A stretch of DNA of 64,000 bases from Streptomyces sp. NBC_01408 (GCF_026340255.1 NZ_JAPEPJ010000001.1:2721001-2785000); one strand, 5' to 3'; positions 18,164-26,739 are shown, counted from the stretch's first letter. Notes: generated by a model from the sequence alone, not told the origin. Program-made: numbers and translations.

Positions 18164-18514
18164 CTACGCGCCCAGCAGTTCGAGCAGGGCGCGGACGGCG
18201 TCGAGGACGGGCTGGCCGATCGCGCCGGCCGTCGCGGCGATGCCCGCGACGGTCATCAGCGCACCGTGCCGCTGCCCGGGGGCGGCCTCCTCCTCGGCCG
18301 TGATGGCGGGGAGGGCTTCGTCGATGCACTGCGCGGTCGCCGGGGGCACCTGCGCGTGCAGCTCCCGCAGCAGGGTGACGAGCTCGGCGACGGCCTGCGT
18401 CACGGCGGTGGACGGCTGGGGGCCGGCGGGCGCCCCCGTGTGGTGGGCGATGCCGGTGTTCCCCGTACCGCCGTGCATGTTGACGACGTCGCGGTAGTAG
18501 TTGTTCCCGCTCAT
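18164..18514 (-). CDS. Small partner protein with N-terminal Asn/Gly motif
   Basis: A 116-residue protein whose ATG overlaps the stop of the preceding membrane-protein gene (ATGA, 18511-18514). Residues 5-22 (NYYRDVVNMHGGTGNTGI) closely match the C-terminal tail of that upstream protein. The middle is helical (VTQAVAELVTLLRELHAQVP). The C-terminus is a hydrophobic Ala/Gly-rich stretch (MTVAGIAATAGAIGQPVLDA) that could insert into a membrane. I do not recognise a family. The coupled start and the matched motif imply that the two proteins interact. Confidence 0.75.
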   Translation of the reverse strand: MSGNNYYRDVVNMHGGTGNTGIAHHTGAPAGPQPSTAVTQAVAELVTLLRELHAQVPPATAQCIDEALPAITAEEEAAPGQRHGALMTVAGIAATAGAIGQPVLDAVRALLELLGA

Positions 18515-19161
18515 GACCTCGAAACCCCCGTGTTGCCCGAGCCGCCGTACATGTTCACCGTGTCCCCGAAGTAGTAGTTGCTGGGGTTGCTGATCGTCAG
18601 CCTCTGCACTTGGACGCGCAGTTCCGTGTCCGGGTTCTCTATCGCGTACGCGATCTGGTGGACGAGCTGGTTGAGGTACTCGGCGCGGCCCGTGACCAGC
18701 GCGGTCGACTGGCCGTTCGACTCGACGGCCATGACGAAGTGCGAGGAGGCGGACAGCACGACGGACATCTCGACCAGGAAGTAGATGAGGGCGGCGACGC
18801 TGACGAACCAGATGAAGGTGATGAAGCCGCCGAAGGTCTCCTGGTCCCGGGAGAGGAAGCCGGCGATGGCGCCGAACAGCGTGAACCCCATCGCCACCAG
18901 GATGGTGAGCGCCGTGCGCCGCAGGAAGAGCAGCACGGCCTCCTTGCGCCGGGGGTGGAGGACGAACGTGTACACCCGGGCGACGTTCTGGAGCGGGTAG
19001 ACCGCCCCTCCCACCCACAGCAGCCTCTTGGTGACGGTCAGATCGAGGGGCCCGCCCGTGGAGGCGGCCGGGGACCGCCCCGGCGGGCCCTGCGGGGCGG
19101 GCGGGCCCGTGGGCGGCGGTGCCGGCGGCTGTGGTGGTGGCTGTGGTCCGGTCGTGTCCAT
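18511..19161 (-). CDS. DUF6232-like membrane protein with C-terminal Asn/Gly motif
   Basis: A 216-residue protein: a Pro-rich disordered N-terminus (1-38), a segment LTVTKRLLWVGGAVYPLQNVARV at 41-63 typical of the DUF6232 family, two transmembrane helices (about 83-103 and 110-131), and a cytoplasmic domain of about 60 residues. It ends in a tail, NYYFGDTVNMYGGSGNTGV (195-213), that is repeated at the start of the next protein. ATG 19161 follows an AGGGGG-rich stretch. No function is established for this family as far as I know. The tail resembles the short Asn/Gly motifs that mediate amyloid-type signalling in other bacterial gene pairs. Confidence 0.75.
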   Translation of the reverse strand: MDTTGPQPPPQPPAPPPTGPPAPQGPPGRSPAASTGGPLDLTVTKRLLWVGGAVYPLQNVARVYTFVLHPRRKEAVLLFLRRTALTILVAMGFTLFGAIAGFLSRDQETFGGFITFIWFVSVAALIYFLVEMSVVLSASSHFVMAVESNGQSTALVTGRAEYLNQLVHQIAYAIENPDTELRVQVQRLTISNPSNYYFGDTVNMYGGSGNTGVSRS

Positions 19162-19299
19162 GTTTCCCCCTGAGATGGAACCGTGTCGGAGCGAAGCCTC
19201 ATTAAGGACGGACCGCCTTCCGGCCGCAAGGCGAATTCAGGCCCTCCGCGCCGCCCCTGGAGTCGCGTCCGCTGCCCCGCCGTTCCTCGCGGTCCGTCC

Positions 19300-20637
19300 T
19301 CAGACCGCCGCGTGCCGGGTGAGGAACGCGCCCACGCGCGGGGAGCGCTGGTGCGGGACCAGGGTGCGGGCGGTCTCCGAGAGCATGGACCGGATCCGGG
19401 TGGACTGGACCTCGGCGAGCAGGTCGAGCACGCGGCCGCCGGCCCAGGCCGCCTCGTCGGGCGCGCCCGCGCGGGCCAGGTCGCCGGCCAGCTCCGCGGT
19501 GTACAGGGCCACGTTCCGGGCGAAGTGCGGATCCTGGAGGTCCGCGGCCCGGCGGGCGTGCCGGGCCGCGCGGGAGTGCTCCCCGAGGGTGGCCCAGCAC
19601 CTCGCCTCCAGGGACTCCAGTTCGGCCTCCCCGAAGAAGGTCATCCACTCGGGGTCCGCGCCCGTCCCGCCCTTGGCGAAGTCGGTGTGGGCCCGGGCCA
19701 GCGCCTCCTCGCAGGCCTTGCGGTCGGCCAGGCCGGCCCAGCCGCCCGCCTCGCGGAGCGCGAGCAGCGACAGCAGCCGGGGGGAACCGAGGGCGCGGGC
19801 GGCGCGGCGGCCCGCCTGGGCGGCCCGTACCGCCTCCCGGGAGCGGCCGCAGTCCCGGGCCAGGAAGGCCATGTTGCTGAAGGCGTGCGCCTCCAGACCG
19901 GAGTCGCCCGACACCCGGGCCGTCGCCAGGGCCTCGGCGTAGTGGGAGCGGGCGTCGTCGAAGCGCCCGGAGTCGTGCGCCAGCCAGCCGACGGAGACGG
20001 CCAGTTCGCCGGCGCCCGCGTGCAGCCGGTCCTCGGTGGACTGCCGCCTGGCCCCCGCGTCGAGCAGCGCGTAGGCCGTGCGCAGCGGCTCGGCGGCCTT
20101 GCGGTACAGGGCGTCGGCGCCGTGCCGGTCGTCCAGCAGCCGGATCTGGCGTACGGCGTCCTCGACGGCGGCGGCCTCGGACTCGCCGGCCCGGGAGGGG
20201 ATCCGGCGGCTGTCGCCGAGCAGGGTGAGGCTGAGCGTCGCGGCAGCCACGGTCGCGGAGCCCCCCGCCATGAACGCGCGACGCAGCACGTCGCTCTCCT
20301 TGAGGCTGGTGCCAGTACCGCCGGCGGTACCCGAACGGTGGGTGAGTGCGGAGAAGGGGTCCCGCTGCGCCGAGCGCCCGCGGACCGCCTCGCGCGGGGA
20401 GAACCCCAGGTCGGCGAGGGAGCGGCCGGGGAACATGTGCAGGAAGACCCGCTCGTACGCGTAGTTGGGGCAGCGGATCTCGCCGGACTCGACGCGGCCG
20501 ATGTACCGGGCGTCGCAGGAAACCGTTTCGCCGATCTCCTTGGCCGCCCTGCGCACCAGGGCCGCGAACTCGGCCGGGGAGTGCTGACCGCGCATCCGCC
20601 GGAACGTGGAGTTGGGTGAGTGGGGGGACGCCGCCAT
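19300..20637 (-). CDS. XRE/TPR regulator (NsdA/NsdB-like)
   Basis: About 445 residues. The N-terminal ~85 residues hold a degenerate helix-turn-helix (FAALVRRAAKEIGETVSCDARYIGRVESGE). Then comes the characteristic RRAFMAGGSATVAAATLSLT stretch, which mimics a twin-arginine signal but is internal and recurs in this family. The remaining ~280 residues are alpha-helical TPR-like repeats (YAEALATARVSGDSGLEAHA, AARHARRAADLQD). In Streptomyces relatives (NsdA, NsdB) such proteins repress sporulation and antibiotic production; equivalence is not claimed. ATG 20637 is preferred with GAGAGG upstream; the frame remains open to 20739. Confidence 0.8.
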   Translation of the reverse strand: MAASPHSPNSTFRRMRGQHSPAEFAALVRRAAKEIGETVSCDARYIGRVESGEIRCPNYAYERVFLHMFPGRSLADLGFSPREAVRGRSAQRDPFSALTHRSGTAGGTGTSLKESDVLRRAFMAGGSATVAAATLSLTLLGDSRRIPSRAGESEAAAVEDAVRQIRLLDDRHGADALYRKAAEPLRTAYALLDAGARRQSTEDRLHAGAGELAVSVGWLAHDSGRFDDARSHYAEALATARVSGDSGLEAHAFSNMAFLARDCGRSREAVRAAQAGRRAARALGSPRLLSLLALREAGGWAGLADRKACEEALARAHTDFAKGGTGADPEWMTFFGEAELESLEARCWATLGEHSRAARHARRAADLQDPHFARNVALYTAELAGDLARAGAPDEAAWAGGRVLDLLAEVQSTRIRSMLSETARTLVPHQRSPRVGAFLTRHAAV

Positions 20638-20921
20638 GGACGTGGCCTCTCTGGCAAGGAACACACCGCCGGTGCTGTGACCCGACCCAGCTGGGTTCTC
20701 CGGCGCGCATGAACGTACCGCCAGCGCCGGGGTGTTCATGCGGTGTTTGGCTACAAAAGGGATATCTCACCCGCCATCCGCCATGAACTGCCATCCTTTG
20801 CAGCGTCTTGCCACCGCACCTGTTGACGTTTCCGCGCGTTGAACGCATGCGGAGTGGGAGGCGACTGCCCGCTCCCGGCTCGTACGCGGATCGAGGAGGG
20901 GTTCCCTTGGTGGAGGCCGGC

Positions 20922-21332
20922 ATGGAGAGCACTGGAACGAACACCGCGCCCCACCACCCCGGTGCGGCCCCCGTCGACGCGCCGGACCTGGTGACCGTGC
21001 CCACCCGGCAGGGCCTCGAAGCCGTGGACATCATCCGCCGGGCCGCCCGCCTGGCCGGCGGGGTCGGCCCCGTCCTGCACGACGGCTCCGGCGACACCCT
21101 CGGCTTCCTCGTCCCGCCCGGCACCGCCGACGCCTGGGACCTGCCGGGCAGTGCGTGTACGCAGACCAACGGGCGCGGGATGCGCTTCGGCGAGGCCGCC
21201 GCCCCCACCCCGGCCGGCACCGGCTGGCTGCTCCCCCCGGAGGCCGTGGAGCCGGTCACCGACCCGCAGGTCCTGCGCGCGGCCCTCGGGGAGGCGGCCC
21301 GGCTGATCGAGGCCGCGGACAACTGCCGCTGA
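20922..21332 (+). CDS. Conserved hypothetical protein
   Basis: A 136-residue acidic soluble protein (VTVPTRQGLEAVDIIRRAAR ... GTGWLLPPEAVEPVTDP). I know no domain for it. ATG 20922 has GGAGG five bases upstream; GTG 20910, preceded by GAGGAGGGG, is an alternative adding four residues. It is divergent from the TPR regulator and only 17 bases before the next gene, with which it is probably co-transcribed. Confidence 0.7.
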   Translation: MESTGTNTAPHHPGAAPVDAPDLVTVPTRQGLEAVDIIRRAARLAGGVGPVLHDGSGDTLGFLVPPGTADAWDLPGSACTQTNGRGMRFGEAAAPTPAGTGWLLPPEAVEPVTDPQVLRAALGEAARLIEAADNCR

Positions 21333-21349
21333 CCGGCGACAATGGGTGC

Positions 21350-22228
21350 GTGGCGAGCAAGGACAGAGGCAAGGGCAAGCAGCGCGGGCGAGGCAGCGCC
21401 GAGGCGGTCGTCGGGCAGGTGGACGGCGGCCGGGCCGAGCTCGCGCCCGACCGCGAGCGCCCGGGCGCCTGGACCCTGCTGATCGACGGGGCCCCGCAGT
21501 CGCATGTGGACCTCGACGATCCGGGGTACCTGGACTTCGCGTACCAGCGCCGGATCGGCCACCTGATCGACCTCGTCGCGCCCGCCCGGCAGCCCCTGAA
21601 CGTGCTGCACCTGGGCGGCGGGGCCTTCACCCTCGCCCGCTACACGGCCGCCTCCCGCCCCCGCTCCACCCAGCAGATCGTGGAGATCGACGCCGCCCTG
21701 GTGGCCTTCGTACGGGAACACCTGCCGCTGGATCCGCAGGCGCGGGTCCGGGTCCGGGCGGTGGATGCGCGGGCGGGCCTGGCCAAGGTGGCGGACGGCT
21801 GGGCGGACCTGGTCATCGCGGACGTGTTCAGCGGGGCGCGCACCCCCGCCCATCTGACGAGCACCGAGTTCCTGGACGAGGTGCGCCGGGCCCTGGCGCC
21901 CGGCGGCTGGTACGTGGCCAACCTGGCGGACGGCCCGCCGCTCACCCATCTGCGGAGCCAGATCGCGACGGCCGCGTCCCGTTTCCCGGAGCTGGCGCTG
22001 GCCGCCGATCCGGTGGTGTGGCGGGGCAAGCGCTTCGGCAACGCCGTCCTGGTGGCCTCCGACCGGGAGCTGCCCGTCGCGGAGTTCACCCGCCGCGTGG
22101 CGAGCGACCCGCACCCGGGCCGGGTCGAGCACGGTCGGGCGCTGGCGGACTTCGCGGGCGGCGCGGCGCCGGTCGCGGACGCCTCGGCGGTGGCCTCGCC
22201 GCAGCCGCCGCCCTCGGTGTTCCAGTAG
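21350..22228 (+). CDS. Spermidine-synthase-like methyltransferase-fold protein
   Basis: A 292-residue protein. After a basic, Gly-rich N-terminus it shows the Rossmann fold of the spermidine synthase family: PLNVLHLGGGAFTLARY (glycine loop), QQIVEIDAALVAFVREHLPL (acidic residue binding the nucleoside), RAVDARAGL and WADLVIADVFSG. Stand-alone proteins of this kind (fused-like half of SpeE) are common in actinobacteria; the polyamine-binding aspartates are not clearly conserved, so a true spermidine synthase activity is uncertain. Start GTG 21350 is the only credible codon after the preceding stop at 21332. The C-terminus is low-complexity Ala/Pro/Ser. Confidence 0.82.
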   Translation: MASKDRGKGKQRGRGSAEAVVGQVDGGRAELAPDRERPGAWTLLIDGAPQSHVDLDDPGYLDFAYQRRIGHLIDLVAPARQPLNVLHLGGGAFTLARYTAASRPRSTQQIVEIDAALVAFVREHLPLDPQARVRVRAVDARAGLAKVADGWADLVIADVFSGARTPAHLTSTEFLDEVRRALAPGGWYVANLADGPPLTHLRSQIATAASRFPELALAADPVVWRGKRFGNAVLVASDRELPVAEFTRRVASDPHPGRVEHGRALADFAGGAAPVADASAVASPQPPPSVFQ

Positions 22229-22242
22229 GGCCCGCTCGGCTA

Positions 22243-22266
22243 TCGGGGGCTCGGGGGCTCGGGGGC
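22243..22266. repeat. Three tandem 8-bp units (CGGGGGCT)
   Basis: CGGGGGCT occurs three times head to tail just after the spermidine-synthase-like gene, followed by related GGGG blocks to about 22295. The runs of G could form quadruplex structure on this strand. It may act as a terminator between two converging genes. Confidence 0.6.
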
Positions 22267-22299
22267 TCAGGGGATCGGGGTCCCAGGGGGCCCGGCGGC

Positions 22300-22872
22300 T
22301 CAGGGGTCGACGATCTCCACGACCGGCGGATGGTCGTGCCAGGTGCAGAAGACCGAGACCTCGCGCCCGTCCCGGGTGAAGGTGACCCGGATCCAGTAGT
22401 CCTGCTTCCACACCTGCATCCGCCAGCCGGCCGAGGGGGTCGCGGAGACCAGCTCGGCCGAGGACGCCCCCAGGCCGAAGACGACCCGGCCGCCCGAGAC
22501 CGGATAGGCCTTCACCTGCCCCGCGTCGTCCCCGTCCGGCTGCTGGTCCGGGAGCTGCCCGGACGGGGAGCCCTTCTCCGGGGGCTTGGCGGGGGAGGAA
22601 CCGGCGGACGGCGAGGCCTCCGGGCTCGGGGACCCTGACGCGGACGGGGACGTCGATGTGGACGGGGACGCCGAGGGGGACAGGGAGGCCGGCGGAGCGG
22701 AGGGCTGCGCCTGCTGCGTGGAGGAGGACAGCGGCTGCGTGGTCAGGGGCACCGCGAGCGGCGGATCGTAGGCCGTACCCGACATGACCGTGTGCACGCC
22801 CCACCAGGACAGCGTCACCGCCGCCCCGGTCGCCAGCAGCCATGCCATGGCATGTACAAGTCCTCGTCGCAT
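22300..22872 (-). CDS. Exported or membrane-anchored Ser/Pro-rich protein
   Basis: A 190-residue protein. Residues 1-30 (RRGLVHAMAWLLATGAAVTL) form an N-terminal hydrophobic anchor or signal. Residues about 45-110 are a low-complexity Ser/Pro/Ala linker (SASPSTSTSPSAS). A small C-terminal domain of about 75 residues follows (GRVVFGLGASSAELVSATPS ... WIRVTFTRDGREVSVFCTWH). The extracytoplasmic domain is not recognised. It is divergent from the two-component system (79 bases between starts), so it could be a target or sensor accessory. Confidence 0.75.
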   Translation of the reverse strand: MRRGLVHAMAWLLATGAAVTLSWWGVHTVMSGTAYDPPLAVPLTTQPLSSSTQQAQPSAPPASLSPSASPSTSTSPSASGSPSPEASPSAGSSPAKPPEKGSPSGQLPDQQPDGDDAGQVKAYPVSGGRVVFGLGASSAELVSATPSAGWRMQVWKQDYWIRVTFTRDGREVSVFCTWHDHPPVVEIVDP

Positions 22873-22951
22873 CAGGGCACATACTGCACCACCCGCCACA
22901 AGACTGTCCCGACACCCCGGTCGGTCCCCCGAATGGGCTACGGTGCGGGCC

Positions 22952-23638
22952 ATGGCAAGTGTGCTCGTGGTCGAGGACGACCAGTTCGTACGATCCGCCC
23001 TCATCCGGCACCTGACCGAGGCCTCGCACACCGTGCGGAGCGTCGGGACCGCCCTGGAGGCCCTGCGCGAGGTCGCCCACCACCGCTTCGACGTGGTCAT
23101 CCTCGACCTCGGGCTGCCCGACCTCGACGGGTCGGAGGCGCTCAAGATGCTGCGCGGCATCACCGACGTACCCGTGATCATCGCGACCGCGCGCGACGAC
23201 GAGGCGGAGATCGTCCGGCTGCTCAACGACGGCGCCGACGACTACCTGACCAAGCCGTTCTCCGTGGAACACCTCTCCGCCCGGATGGCCGCCGTACTGC
23301 GCCGCTCCCAGGCCGCGGCGGCCGAGCCGCCCTCGCGCGTCCTGCGCGTCGGCGGGCTCGCCATCGACCCGCTGCGCCGCCAGGCCCAGCTCGACGGCGC
23401 GGCCCTGGACCTCACCCGGCGCGAGTTCGACCTGCTGGCCTTCCTCGCGGGGCGGCCCGGGGTGGTCGTGGCCCGGCGCGAACTGCTCGCCGAGGTCTGG
23501 CAGCAGTCGTACGGGGACGACCAGACCATCGACGTGCACCTGTCCTGGCTGCGCCGCAAGCTCGGCGAGACCGCCGCCCGGCCGCGGTACCTGCACACGC
23601 TGCGGGGGGTCGGGGTCAAGCTGGAGCCGCCGCTGTGA
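22952..23638 (+). CDS. OmpR/PhoB-type response regulator
   Basis: A 228-residue regulator. The receiver domain (1-115) has the acidic pair EDD near residue 9, the phospho-acceptor D52 in VVILDLGLPDLDG, and the conserved Lys in LTKPF. A winged-helix DNA-binding domain follows (DLTRREFDLLAFLAGRPG ... TIDVHLSWLRRKLG). It is encoded seven bases upstream of its histidine kinase. The stimulus is not apparent. ATG 22952 begins exactly at the receiver domain. Confidence 0.95.
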   Translation: MASVLVVEDDQFVRSALIRHLTEASHTVRSVGTALEALREVAHHRFDVVILDLGLPDLDGSEALKMLRGITDVPVIIATARDDEAEIVRLLNDGADDYLTKPFSVEHLSARMAAVLRRSQAAAAEPPSRVLRVGGLAIDPLRRQAQLDGAALDLTRREFDLLAFLAGRPGVVVARRELLAEVWQQSYGDDQTIDVHLSWLRRKLGETAARPRYLHTLRGVGVKLEPPL

Positions 23639-23645
23639 TGCCGCG

Positions 23646-25055
23646 ATGAGGTGGGCGCTGGTCAAGGTGTGCCTCGCGGTCACCACCATGGTGGTCGTGG
23701 CCTTCGCCGTACCGCTCGGGCTCGTCGTCCAGGAGATGGCCAGCGACCGGGCCTTCTCCAACGCCGAGCGGCAGGCCGCCACCATCGGGCCGACCCTGTC
23801 CATCACCACCGACCCGGTACAGCTGCGCAAGGCGGTGGAGTCCACGCAGATGGGCGCCGCCCGGCGGATGGCCGTCCACCTCCCCGCGATCGGCGACAGC
23901 CCGCCGGTGGGCATCGGCGAGGGCCGGGCGGGGGAGCGGGTCGTGGCCGAGACCCGGCGGATGGGGCGGGCCACGACCGCCTCGGTGGCGGGCGGGGGTT
24001 CGGCCCTGCTCCAGCCGACCGCGCTCGGGTCCGGGGACATCGCCGTGGTGGAGGTCTTCGTACCGGAGAGCGAGGTCAGCAACGGGGTCACGACCGCCTG
24101 GCTGGTGCTCGCGGGCGTCGGACTGGCCCTGATCGTGGGCTCGGTCGGGGTCGCCGACCGGCTCGGCGCCCGGCTCGTACGGCCCGCCGAACGGCTCGCG
24201 GACGCCGCGCACCAGCTGGGCGAGGGCCGGCTCGGGGCGCGGGTGGCGGAGGACGGGCCGAAGGAACTCCGCTCGGCGGCCGTCGCGTTCAACGCGATGG
24301 CGGACCAGGTGGTGGGACTCCTCGCCAACGAGCGGGAGCTGGCCGCCGACCTCTCGCACCGGCTGCGGACGCCGCTGACGGTGCTGCGGCTCAACACGGC
24401 CTCGCTCGGGGACGGCCCGGCGGCCGAACAGACCCGGGCGGCGGTGGAACAGCTGGAGCGCGAGGTCGACACGATCATCCGTACGGCCCGCGAACAACGC
24501 CCGGCAACCGGCCTGGCCGGCGCGGGTGCGGGCGCCGGCGCGGGCTGCGACGCCTCGGAGGTGATCCGCGACCGGATGGCCTTCTGGTCCGCGCTCGCTG
24601 AGGACCAGGGCCGGGAGGTGCGGCTTGCGGGGGTGGACCGTACGGTACGCATCCCCGTGGCCCGGCCCGAACTCGCGGCCGCCCTCGACGCCATGCTCGG
24701 CAACGTCTTCCGGCACACCCCCGAGGGCACCCCCTTCTCGGTGGACGTCCACGACGCCTCGGACGCGGTCATCGTGCTCGTCTCGGACGCGGGCCCCGGC
24801 ATCGCCGACCCGGACGCGGCGCTGCGCCGGGGCAACGACGGCGGCCGCGACGGGTCTACGGGCCTCGGCCTGGACATCGTGCGCCGGGTCGCGGAATCGA
24901 CCGGCGGCGACGTGCGGCTGGGCCGCTCGGTGCTCGGCGGGACCGAGGTCCGGGTCTGGATCGGCCTCGACGGGCGCACCCGGGGCGGCGCGGGCGGTAC
25001 GCGGGTCCGGCGCGGGGTCCGGCGCGGCAACCGACGTACCCGGGGGCGCGCCTAG
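23646..25055 (+). CDS. Sensor histidine kinase
   Basis: A 469-residue membrane kinase. One transmembrane helix lies at about residues 5-28, an extracytoplasmic sensor of about 120 residues follows, then a second helix near 150-172, a HAMP linker, and the phosphorylation helix with H238 in ADLSHRLRTPLT. The ATP-binding domain has the N box (MLGNVFRHTPEG), G1 box (SDAGPGI) and G2 box (STGLGLDIV). The C-terminus has a short Arg/Gly-rich tail (RRGVRRGNRR). It pairs with the preceding response regulator. Confidence 0.95.
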   Translation: MRWALVKVCLAVTTMVVVAFAVPLGLVVQEMASDRAFSNAERQAATIGPTLSITTDPVQLRKAVESTQMGAARRMAVHLPAIGDSPPVGIGEGRAGERVVAETRRMGRATTASVAGGGSALLQPTALGSGDIAVVEVFVPESEVSNGVTTAWLVLAGVGLALIVGSVGVADRLGARLVRPAERLADAAHQLGEGRLGARVAEDGPKELRSAAVAFNAMADQVVGLLANERELAADLSHRLRTPLTVLRLNTASLGDGPAAEQTRAAVEQLEREVDTIIRTAREQRPATGLAGAGAGAGAGCDASEVIRDRMAFWSALAEDQGREVRLAGVDRTVRIPVARPELAAALDAMLGNVFRHTPEGTPFSVDVHDASDAVIVLVSDAGPGIADPDAALRRGNDGGRDGSTGLGLDIVRRVAESTGGDVRLGRSVLGGTEVRVWIGLDGRTRGGAGGTRVRRGVRRGNRRTRGRA

Positions 25056-25091
25056 CCGGTGGTTCGTCCCCCTGTCGGTACGGTCCGCGCC

Positions 25092-25256
25092 ATGGACACC
25101 CTCATCTTCGGCGGGCTCCTCGCCACGCTGATCGCCATGTACCGGGACTCGTCCCGGACGGTCGTGCTCGGGGCGTGGTGGGTCATGCTGATCGCCGTCA
25201 TCCTGCTGATGGCGCACCACATCACCAGCGGCCTCGCCCTGACCCTGAGCTACTGA
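25092..25256 (+). CDS. Small two-helix membrane protein (DUF5993-like)
   Basis: 54 residues comprising two hydrophobic helices (about 3-17 and 27-46) joined by a short charged loop (YRDSSRT). It ends three bases before the DsbB-like gene, and such a small protein is regularly encoded directly before DsbB-like proteins in actinobacteria. The likely role is a membrane partner or assembly factor of that protein. The start ATG 25092 fits the hydrophobic onset. Confidence 0.75.
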   Translation: MDTLIFGGLLATLIAMYRDSSRTVVLGAWWVMLIAVILLMAHHITSGLALTLSY

Positions 25257-25259
25257 CCG

Positions 25260-25910
25260 GTGGCCGCGCTGAACAGCCTCCTCCCCGATGCGCCGCCGGA
25301 GGGCGGACTGCTGGGGCGGGTCCAGTACTGGTTCGCCTGCTTCTTCGCCATCGGCTGGACGGCCGTCGTCTGCGGGGGCCTCTTCTACCAGTTCGGGATG
25401 TGGGAGTACCCGTGCCCGCTGTGCATCGTGCAGCGGATGTTCATGCTGCTGGCGGCGATGGGCGCGGGCTACATCGTCCGTACGGCGCTGGCGCACGGGG
25501 CGGTGCCGGCCCGCGAGTACATGACGGGCTGGGGGCTTTCCCTCGTCGCGGTCATGGCGGGCTCCTTCGCCTCCTGGCGGCAGACGACGCTGCACATCCT
25601 GCCGGGGGACAAGGGGTACGGGAGCGAGGCCTTCGGCCTGCACCTGTACGTGTGGGCCTGGATCCTCTTCCAGGCCTCGGTGGTCGCCATCGGCATCGTC
25701 CTGGCCTTCTCCCAGGCGACGGCGGACCGCAGCGTTCCGGCGATGCGGCCGGGAGCGTTCCGGACGGTGGGGACGTTCGCCCTCTGGTTCCTGGGCCTGG
25801 TCCTCGCGATCAACGTCGTCGCCGTCTTCTTCGAAGAGGGCTTCCACTGGTTCCTGCCGGACGACCCGAGCCGGTATCAGTTCTTCTACGACGTCGGAAT
25901 CCTGGGCTGA
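25260..25910 (+). CDS. DsbB-family disulfide bond formation protein
   Basis: A 216-residue protein with five or so transmembrane helices. After the first helix it has the quinone-linked redox motif CPLC in WEYPCPLCIVQRMFML, the hallmark of DsbB. It should transfer electrons from a periplasmic-type thiol oxidase to membrane quinone. The second cysteine pair that DsbB normally uses to oxidise DsbA is absent: the second external loop (TTLHILPGDKGYGSEAFG) has no cysteine. No DsbA is encoded nearby. GTG 25260 lacks a Shine-Dalgarno site and is probably translated by coupling to the gene ending at 25256. Confidence 0.85.
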   Translation: MAALNSLLPDAPPEGGLLGRVQYWFACFFAIGWTAVVCGGLFYQFGMWEYPCPLCIVQRMFMLLAAMGAGYIVRTALAHGAVPAREYMTGWGLSLVAVMAGSFASWRQTTLHILPGDKGYGSEAFGLHLYVWAWILFQASVVAIGIVLAFSQATADRSVPAMRPGAFRTVGTFALWFLGLVLAINVVAVFFEEGFHWFLPDDPSRYQFFYDVGILG

Positions 25911-25934
25911 GCAGGCAGGGAAAGGGAGAGCAGC

Positions 25935-26597
25935 ATGCGCTACGCAGTCCTCGGCACCGGGGTCGTCGGCCGCACCCTGGCCTCCGGGCTGGCCTCCCTG
26001 GGCCACGAGGTGGTCATCGGCACCCGTGACCCCGGGGCCACCCTCGCCCGCGCCGACTACGCCGAGTGGCGGGCGGCGCGGCCGCAGGTGCGGCTGGTGG
26101 CCCTCCGGGAGGCGGCCGACGAGGGCGAGACCCTGGTCAACGCCACCGGCGGGCGGGTCAGCGTCGCCGCGCTGACGGAGGCGGGCGCGGCGGGGATGGA
26201 CGGGAAGGTGCTGATCGACGTCGCGAACCCGCTGGACTTCTCGCAGGGCTTCCCGCCGACCCTGGACCCGGTGGACGGGGACAGTCTCGGCGAGCTGATC
26301 CAGCGGACCTTCCCGGGGCTGCGGGTGGTCAAGACGCTGAACACGATGAACTGCCGGATCATGGTCGACCCGGGCCGGGTCGGCGGGCACCACCACGTCT
26401 TCCTCTCGGGTGAGGACGCGGACGCGAAGAACGCCGTACGGGCACTGCTGCACTCCTTCGGCTGGCCGCTGGCGAGCATCCTCGACCTCGGCGGGATCGA
26501 GACGGCCCGGGGCGCGGAGATGCTGCTGCCGATGTGGCTCCGTCTGATGGGCGTGCTCGGGCACACGGACTTCAACTTCCACATCCAGGGCGCCTGA
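25935..26597 (+). CDS. NADPH-dependent F420 reductase-like oxidoreductase
   Basis: A 220-residue Rossmann protein opening with the dinucleotide loop YAVLGTGVVGRTLA, then VIGTRDP (Arg suited to NADPH phosphate), VLIDVANPLDFSQG, and VKTLNTMNC. The fold matches the short F420H2:NADP oxidoreductase-like family (COG2085), often annotated as NADP oxidoreductase. The physiological cofactor is not proven by sequence. ATG 25935 has AAAGGGAG nine bases upstream. It follows the DsbB-like gene by 24 bases and may be in the same transcript. Confidence 0.85.
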   Translation: MRYAVLGTGVVGRTLASGLASLGHEVVIGTRDPGATLARADYAEWRAARPQVRLVALREAADEGETLVNATGGRVSVAALTEAGAAGMDGKVLIDVANPLDFSQGFPPTLDPVDGDSLGELIQRTFPGLRVVKTLNTMNCRIMVDPGRVGGHHHVFLSGEDADAKNAVRALLHSFGWPLASILDLGGIETARGAEMLLPMWLRLMGVLGHTDFNFHIQGA

Positions 26598-26739
26598 CGG
26601 CGGGGCCGGTGGCGGTCCCCGTCCTGCCGGCCTGGCCCCGTTCCTTCCCCGTCCCGCCTCCGTCCTGCCCGGACGGGGGCGCAGATGTTGCCGGGACCCC
26701 GGCCCGCGCCGAGGGTGAGGGGGACGGAAGGAGTCACGC

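Noticed and set aside
19202..25030. A 1942-codon open frame on the minus strand
   Set aside because: It crosses at least six well-supported genes on both strands, has no domain, and is low-complexity Arg/Pro/Ser. Stop-free antisense frames are expected at this GC content.
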